DNA of 64,000 nt from Uloborus plumipes. Taxonomy: Eukaryota; Arthropoda; Arachnida; Araneae; Uloboridae. Below the pieces are notes generated by a model. The model was not told the origin of the DNA and searched no databases. It saw only the letters and a program-made list of their open reading frames with translations. A program made the translations under genes and the position numbers. Of this stretch, positions 34,545 to 47,297 are shown in pieces. The stretch's first letter is position 1. Every line of letters begins with the position of its first letter. The stretch lies in NCBI GenBank assembly GCA_038373865.1, contig JAXGGA010002235.1, positions 1 to 64,000 of the forward strand. The letters are read 5' to 3'.

Positions 34545-35280
34545 TATGATTATACTAGTTCATAGGTGGTAACCTATTTATTCATAAAGAATTTAATGAA
34601 CTATTTGCTCAATATTTAGACTTATGAAACTATTATGCAGGAAATGTGTCTTGCATATTTTTTAAAACCAGATTTTATATGTGTGTACAATTACCCCTGA
34701 AAAAAACTAAACAAAAAAAAGTATATGTATTCCATTTATACACCACTGTTGATTATAATAAATAAATTAAAACCATTGCATATGTTCCTTATACAAATTC
34801 AGTTTTCGTTTTCGTTGGGTTTTTGCCAAAATTGGTAGAATTAAAATTCGTATAAGAAGGTTTTCACAGTTTTCTTATAAAAATCCAGTTCGGCGGATCT
34901 TTTACAATTAGTGTTTTTTCTTTAATCTTTGTTTGTTTCTTGTAGCTCTTTTATTTATATTCTCAAGTCTCAACTAATGTTTTTTTAAGCAAGTGGGTTG
35001 GTGAATTGCTTAAAGAACTAGTTCTTTTGAGTGAGTGAGTCACTCGCTTAACTAAATTGGTTTACCAGAAGAAATAACTTCTAGATTTGGTGAATGTGAA
35101 ACCAATTCAATGTATCATTTTCAAAAACCTTGTTTGCATATAAAAACTTTTTTGGGTGACGGTGGATGGAGTATTTATGAAGATTTGATTCCCATAATGA
35201 ACTGTTAACAATTGGTTAGCAGAATGTGAACGTCGCCAAGTGTAACACTTTTGTTTCCAAATCTGAGTCAAGAATCCTAA
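34545..35280. other. AT-rich spacer, nothing recognised
   Basis: No gene or element boundaries were seen before the mariner element. Confidence 0.45.
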
Positions 35281-35358
35281 TTTATTGGGTTGGCAACTAA
35301 GTAATTGCAGATTCTTTAAAGAAAATGAAAGACATTTTTTTCATGGAACGAAATATTT

Positions 35359-36684
35359 TTATTCTGTAATGTATTGCCCATTTTTATCAATGACATTTTG
35401 CCATCTTTCAGGCAGCATCATAATCCACTTTCATAAAATTTCTGGTTTTTATTAGCAAAAAATTGAATTAGGTACGATTTGACATCATCATCATTATTGA
35501 AATTTTTACCATTCAAGGAGTTTTGTAAAGATCGAAACAAATAGTAATCAGATGGTGCAAGGTCAGGACTATATGGTGGATGTGGAAAAACATCCCAACC
35601 AAGCTCCATTAATTTTTGACGCGTGAGCAAAGATGTATGTAGTCTTGCATTGTCATGATGGAATACAACACCTTTTCGATTTGTCAATTCGGGCCGCTTT
35701 TCTTCAACTGCATTGTTTAATTTCGTCAGTTGCTCAATGTAGACATCAGAATTGATCGTTCGGTTCGGTGGTAAGAGTTCAAAGTAGACAATCCCTTTGT
35801 AATCCCACCAAACTGATAACAAAATCTTCTTTTGATGAATATCAGCTTTTGATGTTGTTTGAGTTGGTCCACTTGGCCTGCTCCACGATCTTTTCCGCTT
35901 GATATTGTTATAAACAACCCATTTTTCATCGCCAGTTATCAGTCGTTTTAAAAACGGATCATTTTCATTACGTTTCTGTAGCAAATCGCAGCAGCTAATG
36001 CGTTGCGGGAACTACTTTGATATAAGCCCCAAATCGGAAATTTGGCGACTTTTTTTTCTCGCCAAGCAAAAAACCTGTTGCCACAAAAATTATTGCCACA
36101 AAACTTCAAAAAATAAACTCAAAAAATGGTACAAATGCAAGAAAATACTAAATTTGGCAACAGCAAAAACCTAAATTAGCTGTAAAAACCTAAATTGGCA
36201 ACACCAAAATAGGAAACAGCAACCCTAAAGAGTCCGTAGGGAGTTCCAGATTTGGCGAGTAATTTTTGGGGGGGTATATCAAAGTTATACCGCGTTGCGT
36301 TAAATGCGTTTCTTTCAGTTGGTGAGGAACCCATGTATCGAGTTTTTGAATATAGCCAAGTTGTTTCAAGTGATTTTCAACGCATGTATGTGATACATGA
36401 AGCTTCTCTGCAATCTCACGTGTTGTACTGTGACGATCTGAATCGATTATTGCTTTGATTTGGTCGTCATCAACTTCAAATGGACGACCAGAGCGTTTTT
36501 CATCTTTGAGCAAAAATTCACCAGAACGAAATTTGGCAAACCAATTTTGACACTGCCTTTCTTTTAAGGCTTCGTCACCATAAACAGCACATAACTTTTT
36601 ATGAGCTTGCGATGCGTTTTTCCCTTTGCGGAAAAAAAAAGCAAAATGTGACGAAAATGTTCCTTTTGACTTTCCATTTTTCAA
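35359..36684 (-). pseudogene. mariner transposase, interrupted
   Basis: The N-terminal half (36684 to about 36300) has the paired helix-turn-helix region (RQCQNWFAKFRSGEF, SGRP, STTREIAEKLHVSH) and the WVPHQL motif. After a MITE insertion at 36008-36291, the catalytic half resumes at 35984 with TGDEKWV, HHDNARLH and YSPDLAPSDY, the DD34D triad. A one-base deletion near 35420 truncates the last ~25 residues. Removing the MITE and its duplication would leave one frameshift. Confidence 0.9.
36008..36291. mobile_element. 284-bp MITE inside the mariner transposase gene
   Basis: Flanked by a perfect 8-bp duplication gcgttgcg (36000-36007 and 36292-36299). Imperfect inverted ends GGAACTACTTTGATAT / ATATCAAAGTTATACC. 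Internal tttggc/gccaaa words recur. The 8-bp duplication suggests a hAT or P-like source. Confidence 0.85.
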
Positions 36685-36837
36685 CGAACGCTAAACGAAA
36701 ACTACGCAACCAATCAAAAAACTTTTTTTACTGATTGAGATCTGAGTTGCCAACTATCAAATAACAAAATCTGTTTCACATTTGTACTACGTAAGGCTAT
36801 GAGTGAAATCCGCAATTACTTAGTTGCCAACCCAATA

Positions 36838-38186
36838 TATTTTCACTTCTTACAAGCCTTGTATTACTTGAAACTGGTGAGCAATAGAGGAGAAAAAAAA
36901 CTCAATGATGATACGATTACCTGGCAAAGACATACAGGGCAGTGACTGATTAAAAAGAAAAAAAAACTTTCTTGCAAAGCGTATCAGTGACGTCAAGTGA
37001 AGATCCTCAACTGAAATTTTTTAATTCATTTTATTCGTTTTTTATAGTTTGAATTAATTTTATTTATCGCTCTTTAAAAGTGAATAATAAGTGTAACATT
37101 TACGTTTTTTTTTTTTTTTTTCCTGTTGTAACATCCTTCTTTCATAACCTATAAATAGCTTTTTAAAACATCTAATTATAAAGTGCAGTAGGCTTCAATC
37201 CATTTTCTTGAAAATACCCCCCCACCCTTTCCCCAGCGCGGATCAAGAGCCCTTTAAGTGACCAAATATAACATAAAACTGTATTTTGGGTTTAATATTA
37301 CGAAATAATACCCCAATTTTTGCTCAAAAATTGCCCTTTGCCACCCCCACCTTTTCCAAAAATGACCTCCTCCTTAACCACAAGCTGGATCCGCCCTTGC
37401 CGCCCCCCCTTCCCAATCTTGCATTCCGGTAAGAGAAAAAAATAGCACTACAACATAATAATATACGTTCCTGAACATTATAACTAATATCCGAAGTACG
37501 TTCGGTCACAAGTGTGCACATCGTCCTAGTTTAATTTCAACTAAATTCTTGCAACTGCCAGCTAGTTGTACAGTTCTAATTCATTCAAACTGAATAATTC
37601 CTGGATTTATAAATCCTTATCTTCTCATTACCCAATGCTGCGGCTTTCCGGATGCTGTAATTCATTAAACCCCCATACAGCGATCCCCCAGATTAATGAC
37701 GGACTGCGTGCGGGATGCTAATCCATCCTTCCTGACTTCCCAGGTCGGCACGTGACCACACACGTGAGGGCCACAGTCCCCCTTTCCGAATGTTGTTTCC
37801 TCTTCCGTCCTCTCCAGTCCCTTGTGGAATTGGATGCGCTGGTGGCGGGAGCATGGTGTAATGGATGTTGCTCTTTTCGAGCACAAAGATTTGTAGATGA
37901 GCTGTGGTTCACACGTGTCCAGCAGGTGTCCGAAAAAATCGAGGGATCATGTTGGGTACAACGTGAGTAAAGCTCTTCCCACGCATGCTAACTGCGAAGC
38001 GTGCATTGAAACAATTTTATAGTTACTTGAGTTATCCGTGTATAAAATGATGTTGGTTTTTATGCTTGATTTAGAGTCAAAAACTAACGATTAAATTTTA
38101 CTGAAATCTCCAGTTTGCTTCTATTAGTACCGAAGAGATCGATTCCAAAGGAATCCGATAGTTGGTTTTTCATGTTTATATCTTAC
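36838..38186. other. Spacer with a GC-richer block containing a tRNA-like SINE head
   Basis: 36838-37620 shows only low-complexity and AT-rich sequence. Positions 37630-37990 are clearly GC-richer than their surroundings. Several overlapping antisense frames there are a by-product of composition. Confidence 0.4.
37845..37925 (+). repeat. Possible tRNA-derived SINE head
   Basis: TGGTGTAATGG at 37854-37864 resembles a Pol III A box, and GGTTCACAC at 37906-37914 resembles a B box about 42 nt further on. The sequence between does not fold convincingly into a tRNA, so this would be a SINE promoter rather than a functional tRNA gene. Confidence 0.35.
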
Positions 38187-39062
38187 TAGCAGTACCCGCA
38201 CGGCGATGCCCGTGCATTTAAATGGGAAGGAAGTTAAAATTTTAATTCACTCCAACCCTCAGAAGTAAAATTATTATAGGTGAAACGGTATAGTTATTGG
38301 GCTACTTTAGCGACATCGTATTTGTACGCTCAAATAAAAGATGAATGAAATATTTCTGAATAAATAAAAAATACTTCATATGATACTATATTAATGTACT
38401 TTACTATTCATACTGTCTGAAAACACTTTTTCAAATATATTATTAGAAAAAAATCAACGCAAAAATAAAAATGTCAAATTGATAGTAATTGGCCACCTTA
38501 TCATAGTTGTGGGCCATGAAAACATTCAATGTTATACTGTATTATTCATACATATACGAAAATATTATACCTTTACATGAGTATGATATACCATTATATG
38601 AAGGTATTATACCGTTAATTGAATATATTTTCCATTCATTAAGTATATTATAACATTATAGCATTCAATATCTTTCTCCATCTTTCCCTTTTCTATTTTT
38701 TGACTTATCTTTATTTGTTTTAGTCTTCTTTAAAGCATTTTCTTTCTGTACGGCTGCTTGTCCATTCCGTTCTCTTTTCTTTTCACTCCTTTTGCTGCTT
38801 TTCTTGTTCATTATTTTCAATAGCTGCTCTATAACTCTCAGAAATAATAAATAATGTTTTTTTTTTGTCTATCCTATTAAGAAATTTTCTCTTACTTTTT
38901 GGCGTATTTTGTTTGTAATCATCGATAAATTTGTTACAATTTGTTTGAAGTAGATGGTGTACACAAATTTATAGGAGTTTTCAGAGGAGTTATACCAATT
39001 TTTGCTACTGTCACATTATCTTCACTGGTATATGGGGCCCAATAACTACCATTTCCCCTAGT
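38187..39062. repeat. Unclassified interspersed repeat (left part)
   Basis: Begins ctagcagtacccgcacggcg, a start motif seen in many arthropod repeats that end in a tatatatag run. It leads directly into the tandem units that follow. No coding sequence was recognised. Confidence 0.5.
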
Positions 39063-40097
39063 CTTTAAGTAAAATGTGCTTCACAACCTTTTGAATTCCA
39101 CTAAAAGTCTTGTTGAAGTTTAAAACCCAATTCGCCAAATAAATAAAAAATACATTAAGTTAAGTAAGTAACAGGAGATATTAATTATTCAAATTTTGTC
39201 ACTTTTCAAGGCTTAACTCTATTCGCAAATTTAAACCACTATGTAACTTCAGAGACGAAAGAGCAGTTTTCATGGAAAATGGCTCTAGTGTTTCAGTGTT
39301 GCGTAGAGTTATGCCTTGAAAATTGACCAAATTTGATTAATTAATATCTCCTGTCGTAATTAACGGACAGAAACGTGCTAAAACTTTTCTTTTTCAGAAA
39401 AAAAAACCCTTTCCAGCGATATATAATGTTATGGGGTAGGGGAAGGTTTTCCCCCCTCAATTATGGCGGATACACCAAAAATGAGACTAATTAATTAATT
39501 TAAAAATAACTAATTCGAAATTAAAAATTTGGGCTTCGAGGTGCACGAGGGCGGGGTACGTTCGAATTTTTGGGCCAAGTTTCAGGTCTGTGGGTGCTGC
39601 GGGGGCTTCTGGCCAGCGGTTACAAACGTACAAACAGACAAACGAACACCGTCATCTTTATATATATAGATCTTTAAGTAAAATGTGCTTCACAACCTTT
39701 TAAATTCCACTAAAAGTCTTGTTGAAGTTTAAAACCCAATTCGCCAAATAAATAAAAAATACATTAAGTTAAGTAAGTAACAGGAGATATTAATTATTCA
39801 AATTTTGTCACTTTTCAAGGCTTAACTCTATTCGCGAATTTAAACCACTATGTAACTTCAGAGACGAAAGAGCAGTTTTCATGGAAAATGGCTCTAGTGT
39901 TTCAGTGTTGCGTAGAGTTATGCCTTGAAAATTGACCAAATTTAATTAATTAATATCTCCTGTCGTAATTAACGGACAGAAACGTGCTAAAACTTTTCTT
40001 TTTCAGAAAAAAAAACCCTTTCCAGCGATATACACTGAAGTGACAAAAGTCATGGGATAGCAATATGCAAATTTTCAGATGGCAGTAGCATCGCATA

Positions 40098-43000
40098 CAG
40101 GGGCGGACTGGCTCCCCCATGAGGGCGCCAACCCAAACCTCCAAAGGGCGCACTTCAAAATTCTTCGGCAATTATCCGCAAGGGTCTCACTTTTTTTTTC
40201 TTTTTTCTTTTTTTTTTTACAGCAAAATTAAGTTTGGTATAATATATGTTACAGAAGAGTGCTTTGTCGGACTACTATTCCTATTTTGATTGTATGTGCT
40301 TCAGAACTTTCAACACAAATGTGTAATCCTGTTCCTATCTTCATTATTTGCAACACTTTTTATACACAATACGATTAATTTTAAGCAAAACACAATTTTT
40401 ATCTTCGTTTTATGTATCACTTATTTTTAGCCTTTTTTCGTTATCCGCGATACCCGTGCCACCCAATTGCGCGGATAATTGGGAGTATACCGTAGTTAAA
40501 TTAAAAGTTAAACCTGCATAATAAATGGGTGTGAATATTTGGGTGTGGGTGAGTATGCTTCTTATACAAATCCACAGTTTGCGCCGGATCTTTACCAAAT
40601 TTCGTACTGAAGTCCTTAGCTGCTCATAAATTCACATTGAAGATTTTCAGAACATCGGAACTCAAAAAAAAAAAAAAAAATCCAAAGAGGTCTCATTTAA
40701 ATTTTGAGTCATACTGCTTGGTTAGCCAGTTTCGTAGGATTATATTGGGGAAATAACAACAATAAGTTTCCGTCAGATCTTTGCCAAATTTGGCACAAAG
40801 GTTCTTCAATACTCAGAAATTTCATATGGAGGGGGAGATAGGTGTGTTTAAAAAAATCCGATGCGGTCTCCATTTAAATTTTGAAATAGCTATCCCTTCA
40901 CTTTGGTGTGAAATTGTACACAATTTTTTCTTTTATTTGAGCATGATTGGTGAACATGCGTCTTTTGGCAAAACTTTTATTTTCACAGTAGACCGTGCAA
41001 TGCCTGAGAAAACATATAGTAATATACAATGACGATGTTTATTCCTCTCATTTCTCAATGAAAGTTATATTTTTTACGAGCGTGTTACATTCGAAAATGT
41101 TTTACTTACTCTCATGCAGGGTCTCCAATAAAGCGTGGATAATAATAAAAACAAAATCTGGATAAAATCATCTTTATTAAATTGATTTAAGGCTAAAAAG
41201 ATGAAATCCTTTAAAATAATACACCAATAAATAAAACTTTCTGTTCACAGTAATACATCTCGCTCTATTTTAAACGCGTTTATTTTCATTAAAAAATTAA
41301 AGTTACTTTAGCTGCAATTTCTTTGTCCTCTGGTGCTTAACAAAAATTGCATTACTTATTTGTGATTTCTGCCTCAAACGCTTTTAAAAATTCTAGATTC
41401 TGTATTCTTAAACAAATTAAGAATCTGACCTAACTGTTATGAGTTAAACCCTCCAAAACCATTGCTTTTACTTTCCAAACTTATCTCTCATTAGTCAGAT
41501 AAGTCATGTGAATTCGGAAGTTTGAAAAAAAAATCATAATTTGCGAGCCCTCCTCATTGTGTTAAAACCGATCTTGTAAAACAATAAAAGATCGTTATAA
41601 TGCACACGATGGAACACGTATATAGATTTAAATAAAATACGATTTTAACCGTTATTCACAAATAAATGGGCTTCATAACGGAGTTTCATCCTGCACTAAA
41701 TGGTTACATGTTAGCTGTTGTGCTTAAAATACAGAAATTGTTTGTTTTCAATTTATTGTTTACCTTCGAAAAGTTGTGCGATTTATAAAGAATTATGGTG
41801 TGCGTTATATATTGATTTAGCGGTTTAAGGGTATTATCTGCTGTATTTTTACTTACTTACTGCTGTTTTGATGATCCGCTTACTATTAAAATGCTCATGA
41901 AAACAGGAAAGAGCCAGTCAATCAACTAACACAATATTCAGTAAATCAGTATTTAATTTTATTTTAGGCAAAACTAAATATTTTTGTCGGTAGTACACGT
42001 TTTTCAGTGCAATACAATTCAATTGCTTACTCATGCAGCTTTCTGACATCATAAAAATACCTGTCTGAAGAATATTTTGACGACCGATTTCTCTAACCAA
42101 CATCTCCACACATGAATTCGTAACCTCAGTCAAGGTAGATTGACACTTTGACTTGACACACACACACACAAGAGAGAGGAAAACGCACAAAAATAAGAGC
42201 GCTCGCTTTGGTTTAAGAACATACTACATATCCCTTTTGCGGTGCTATGAATTAAAAGTTTACTTTTTACGCTATTAATTTGAACCTTGTTCTGAAACTT
42301 TTATTAAGTACTTCATGCGCTTTGAGTAAAAAATAGCAGCACAGGTTTAAAGGCGCAAAGACGCATAGCCCAGAGGAAGATGTTTTCTTTTTTTTTTGGT
42401 TAAAGGTTCACCTTCCAGACTACCTATCACCTCTGGGGGCGGGTGGAGAACAATGAATTATAGCACATTATTAATTATAATCTCCTGCAGCAAACTTTTA
42501 TAGACTGTTTCATTCGCTTCGAATTAAAAGAAGGGGTGGGGGAGGGAGGGCACCCAAGTCAACTAGATTCGAGGGTGCAATGATACATAGGCCGGAGGGT
42601 GCTCACTTTGGATTAAGACCCCCCCCCCCTTTTCATCCGACTGGACTGCCTTGTTTCATACCCTCCGAAAGTAAGGTGGAAAAAAACGAAGGAGCACAGG
42701 TTCGAGGGCGCAAGGGCGTACAACCTGAAAGGCGCTGTATTTTTTTTTTTTTTTTGGGCAACGATCCCCCTTTCCGACAACCTATCGCGTCTGTGATACA
42801 ATAAATAAAAGTTAATTATAACAGGTACATTATTGAGTATAACCATTTTCTTCAATCTTTTAAAGATTGCTTTCCGTGCTTCGAACGTAAAGATTAAAAA
42901 AAAAGGGGGGGGGGGCTTTGTTCACCACAGCGCAAGGACGCACAGACCGGGGGGTGCTAACTTTGGATGAGGTCCCCCTTAAAGACCACCTATCACTTCT

Positions 43001-43275
43001 GGGGTACAATAAGAACTGCCTTCTGACAACGCTTATTGACTACTTTTTACATGTTCCAAACGGGAAAAAGTAAAAAATAAGTAATTTACTAAAGTTGAAG
43101 GCGCACTGGCAGTGTGGGGAAGGGGGGGTGCTGTTCAAACTGTTGGGGGTTGATTTCAAACCTTCAAAATTAAAAAAAAAACCGAAGGCGCACACATTTT
43201 GAGGGCGCAAGGGCGCACAGGCCAGAGGGCGCACCTGCCCGCGGGCAGGTGGCCTCTACGGCCAGTCCGCCTCTG
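40098..43275. mobile_element. hAT element nested in the Tc1 element
   Basis: Ends CAGGGGCGGACTGGC / GCCAGTCCGCCTCTG, with a perfect 8-bp duplication atcgcata (40090-40097 and 43276-43283). It is 3178 bp, with no transposase recognised, so non-autonomous. The right third contains GC-rich degenerate repeats. Confidence 0.93.
42345..43245. repeat. Degenerate GC-rich repeat block inside the hAT element
   Basis: Blocks of the type gggcgcaagg-cgcacag-cc-gagggtgc, then gacnacctatcacttctgggg, recur near 42348, 42572, 42705, 42935 and 43207. The spacing is irregular (about 130-270 bp) and the copies are diverged. G and C runs occur inside. Confidence 0.6.
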
Positions 43276-43358
43276 ATCGCATAGAACAGGTATAAATGCG
43301 CAGTGCTTTTAAAGAGCTTTCATTTCTGTTCAAGTTATTCATGTGAAGAGGTTTTAAC

Positions 43359-44394
43359 GTGATGATGACCGCACGACGTGAATTAACAGACTTTGAACGC
43401 GGAATGTTAGTTGGAGCTAGACGCATGGGTCATGCCATTTCGGAAATCGTTAGAGAATTCAACATTCCCAGATCCACTGTGTCAAGAGTGTGCCGAGAGT
43501 ATGAAATTTCAGGCATAACATCCCACCATGGACAGCGCAGTGGTCGACCGCCTGCACTTAAAGATCGAGACCGGCGACGTCTGCAAAGAGTCGTAAATTC
43601 TAACAGACAAGCAACACTGCGTCAAATCACCGTAGAAATCAATGTGGGACGTACAATGGACGTGTCTGCTAGAACTGTGCGGAGAAATTTGGATTTCTTG
43701 GGCTATTCCACTCGAGTGCCTTTACTGACAGAACGACATCGCTTGCAGCGACTCTCGTGGGCACGTGAGCATATCGGTTGGTCCCTAGATGAATGGAAAA
43801 CCGTGGCCTGGTCCTATGAGTCACGATTTCAGCTGGTAAGAGCCGATGGTAGGGTTCGAGTGTGGCGCAGACCCCACGAAGCCATGGACCCAAACTGTCA
43901 GCAAGGCACTGTTCAAGCTGGTGGTGGCTCCGTAATGGTGTGGGCTGTTTTTTCATGGCATAGGACTTGGTCCTCTAGTGCGACTGGACCGAACATTGAC
44001 TGGAAATGCTTATGTGCAGCTACTTGGAGATCACTTGCAGCCATTCATGGACTTCATGTACCCAAACAACGATGGGATTTTTATGGATGACAATGCGCCA
44101 TGTCACCGGGCCACAACTGTTCGCAATTGGTTTGAAGAAAATTCTGGACAATTCCAACGAATGATTTGGCCACCTAGATCGCCCGACATGAATCCCATTG
44201 AGCATTTATGGGACACCATCGAGAGGTCTGTTCGTGCCCAAAATCCTGCCCCATCAACGCTTTCACAATTATGGACGTCTATCGAGACAGCATGGCTCAA
44301 TATTCCTGCAGAAGACTTCCAACGACTTGTTGAGTCCATGCCACGTCGAGTTGTTGCACTTCGCCGGGCAAAAGGAGGGCCGACACGATATTAA
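43359..44394 (+). pseudogene. Tc1-type transposase, frameshifted and catalytically damaged
   Basis: Starts at an ATG with a paired-type N-terminus (LTDFERGMLVGARRMGHAIS) and GQRSGRPPAL. The catalytic region has WSYESRFQL, where the first Asp is Tyr (TAT at 43815-43817), then GGGSVMVWAVFSWH. A two-base insertion near 43962 shifts the frame. The rest (FMDDNAPCH, WPPRSPDMNPIEHLWD) is open in the next frame and ends with TAA at 44392-44394. Expected architecture is DD34E. Confidence 0.92.
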
Positions 44395-45273
44395 GAGGTA
44401 TCCCATGACTTTTGTCACTTCAGTGTATAATGTTATGGGGTAGGGGAAGGTTTTCCCCCCTCAATTATGGCGGATACACCAAAAATGAGACTAATTAATT
44501 AATTTAAAAATAACTAATTCGAAATTAAAAATTTGGGCTTCGAGGTGCACGAGGGCGGGGTACGTTCGAATTTTTGGGCCAAGTTTCAGGTCTGTGGGTG
44601 CTGCGGGGGCTTCTGGCCAGCGGTTACAAACGTACAAACAGACAAACGAACACCGTCATCTTTATATATATAGATCTTTAAGTAAAATGTGCTTCACAAC
44701 CTTTTAAATTCCACTAAAAGTCTTGTTGAAGTTTAAAACCCAATTCGCCAAATAAATAAAAAATACATTAAGTTAAGTAAGTAACAGGAGATATTAATTA
44801 TTCAAATTTTGTCACTTTTCAAGGCTTAACTCTATTCGCAAATTTAAACCACTATGTAACTTCAGAGACGAAAGAGCAGTTTTCATGGAAAATGGCTCTA
44901 GTGTTTCAGTGTTGCGTAGAGTTATGCCTTGAAAATTGACCAAATTTAATTAATTAATATCTCCTGTCGTAATTAACGGACAGAAACGTGCTAAAACTTT
45001 TCTTTTTCAGAAAAAAAAACCCTTTCCAGCGATATATAATGTTATGGGGTAGGGGAAGGTTTTCCCCCCTCAGTTATGGCGGATACACCAAAAATGAGAG
45101 TAATTAATTAATTTAAAAATAACTAATTCGAAATTAAAAATTTGGGCTTCGAGGTGCACGAGGGCGGGGTACGTTCGAATTTTTGGGCCAAGTTTCAGGT
45201 CTGTGGGTGCTGCGGGGGCTTCTGGCCAGCGGTTACAAACGTACAAACAGACAAACGAACACCGTCATCTAAG

Positions 45274-45930
45274 CTGGAACAAGACATATGTCTTTTTGTC
45301 TCGATTTTTTAGACTTTCCTTAACTCAAATCATAATTAGCAGTTTTTTAATTCCTCCCCGTGAGTTACAAGCGTTTTTAGTGGAGAAACCTTCCGCCAGA
45401 CCAAATTCAATCGAGAATTTTGCTTATTGTTAAAACAAAAGTACTGAAAAAAATTTTCAGGCGTTCCGATATCAGTTGTTTAAAAATAGGAGTTCTTCGT
45501 CCTCCCACTTACTATCCCACAATGCCCCGGCTTCCCCTTTTGCTACTCCCAGTAAAATTTATGTAGGTACACTCTGAAGAAACTTCTGTTCAAGGTCACT
45601 CTTATTCAAGGGCGTAAAAAATTTCCTCATAAATATTATGCTCATTTTGCCCCTTGATGAAAGGTTTCATGTTAACTGTTCCCTCTCAGCAGACCATTTC
45701 TTACCTTTTTTTTTAAATCTTTTAATTTCGATGTGTTTAGAATTCGAAACATGTGTATTGAAATTCTGGTTCTTATTTGACTCTATTGTGTGTTCCCTTT
45801 TTACAAAGGCCTCTTTTGGAGCCGATTTTCAATGGAGTGGTGGAGGACCCTTACAGAGAAGTTTCACTGTGTTTTGAAGAATCACAAAGGTCACAATTTC
45901 AATCAGAGTTTTTGTCTCCAGTGTTATGAA
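45274..45930. other. Spacer, nothing recognised
   Basis: No gene or paired repeat ends were seen. Confidence 0.4.
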
Positions 45931-45932
45931 TA

Positions 45933-46496
45933 CAGTGAACTCTCACTTATGCGCCGGCCCAAGGGACCAACCGAAAAAGGCGCATAAATGAAAAGGAGAC
46001 GCATAAGTGAACAAGTCTATTTAAAGGTCTAAAACGCAATATAAGTTCTAATGATAGCATGAATTAGAATGTTTCTGTAGAAAAGGGACATATTACTATG
46101 ATTTGGCAACAACTGTAACCTAACTACAGTGGTAAAGAAAAAACAAAAATTGTAGCATACCTAAATCACAAACTGTAACCTTTAAAACGATCTATAAAGA
46201 TAATTATCCCTCTCCAAACAGTAGTTGATGAGGAAAAAATGTCTTCACATGAGCAATAAAGGCGAAACATTAAAGAAGAAAGGGAAGAAACATGCTTATT
46301 TTTTAAAGAAAATTAATTATATTTTTTTACATTTTACGAAAAATTCGGCGCATAAATGAAATTCTTATCTTTAGAGCGACTCATAAACGAATGATGTTAC
46401 CATTATTTTGCTATAGAATGCGCTGGAACCTTTGAAAATCGTTGTATAAGGGAAAAAAGCGCATAAATGAGGCGGTGTATAAGTAAGAGTTCACTG
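45933..46496. mobile_element. pogo-type MITE
   Basis: Ends CAGTGAACTCTCACTTATGC / TAAGTAAGAGTTCACTG are flanked by TA (45931-45932 and 46497-46498). Motifs gcgcataaatga recur inside both halves. 564 bp, no transposase. Confidence 0.88.
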
Positions 46497-47297
46497 TATT
46501 GTGAAAAACACACAAGTTTAAAGTTGCAGTGAGAATTAATTCAAAAATTCGTTTGAAACAGAATCAGTGTGATCCAGGGGCGGCTCCTCACTGTGAGCCG
46601 GGCCCACCCAGAAAAAATGGAATAAAAAAATATCCTTAAAATATATCGTTTTGTATGAAAGTTCGAAAAAAAAAAAGAAAAACATAGGACACAAATATTT
46701 TAACCCTCAGCCTTCCCTCCCTTTGCACATCGCTAATACAACACGAGAAAATTTTCGAATTCCACTTTTAGCGCTTCGCACAGCTTTGAGGCGAACTGGA
46801 GAGCCATCGAGCGTTCGGCCCACAGTACTCCTCCGCTTTTAGCCAATCGAAATGGCTAAATTAACAAGAGCGGTGGGCGAAAACACCCCTTGTAACTCCT
46901 GCCGAGTGGGCCCACTGTCTTGGTGCCCAAGATTTCCCTTTGACCCTAACCGAAGCGGTGGAAAGGGAAATGCCTCCTCACTGTACTAAGGCTACTATAA
47001 CTTCTACAGGAGCTCTATAGGGTCTTCTACAGGAGCTCTACACTGTACAGTAGGGTGGGGCGAAAAATGAAAAGTTTTTCAGATCAACTTCTAATAGTTG
47101 CCAAAAGTTGTCTTTGGTGATAGTTAGCTTTTGTGCAAAATTTGAGAAAAATCAATTAATATCTTCAGGGGGCGCTGCGATCGCAAAGTTTTACCATAGC
47201 TTTGTTATGGATTTTATGGTTAAAATATTGTTACAAATCTTGTAAATAGTTGTTGTTTTTCCTGCCTTGCATCATTTTCATTAGTTTTGGTTTTATC

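Larger units (their letters stand above)
35285..36835. mobile_element. mariner transposon
   Basis: Inverted ends TTGGGTTGGCAACTAAGT / ACTTAGTTGCCAACCCAA are flanked by TA (35283-35284 and 36836-36837). It is 1551 bp including a nested 284-bp MITE, so about 1.26 kb originally, the usual mariner size. The transposase is on the minus strand. Confidence 0.95.
40033..44425. mobile_element. Tc1-type transposon split by a hAT element
   Basis: Ends CACTGAAGTGACAAAAGTCA / TGACTTTTGTCACTTCAGTG are perfect inverted repeats flanked by TA (40031-40032 and 44426-44427). Without the hAT insertion it is about 1.2 kb. The transposase is on the plus strand. Confidence 0.95.
39063..45270. repeat. Three tandem ~605-bp repeat units, the second split by a Tc1 element
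   Basis: Unit 1 is 39063-39669, unit 2 is 39670-40032 continued at 44426-44672, and unit 3 is 44673-45270. Each begins tctttaagtaaaatgtgctt and ends with acagacaaacgaacaccgtc, with units 1 and 2 ending in tttatatatatag. Copies are nearly identical except for scattered substitutions, so the duplication is recent. Confidence 0.85.

Noticed and set aside
37665..37970. Five overlapping ORFs of 63-73 codons
   Set aside because: GC-richer repeat-like sequence open in several frames; no recognisable protein in any.
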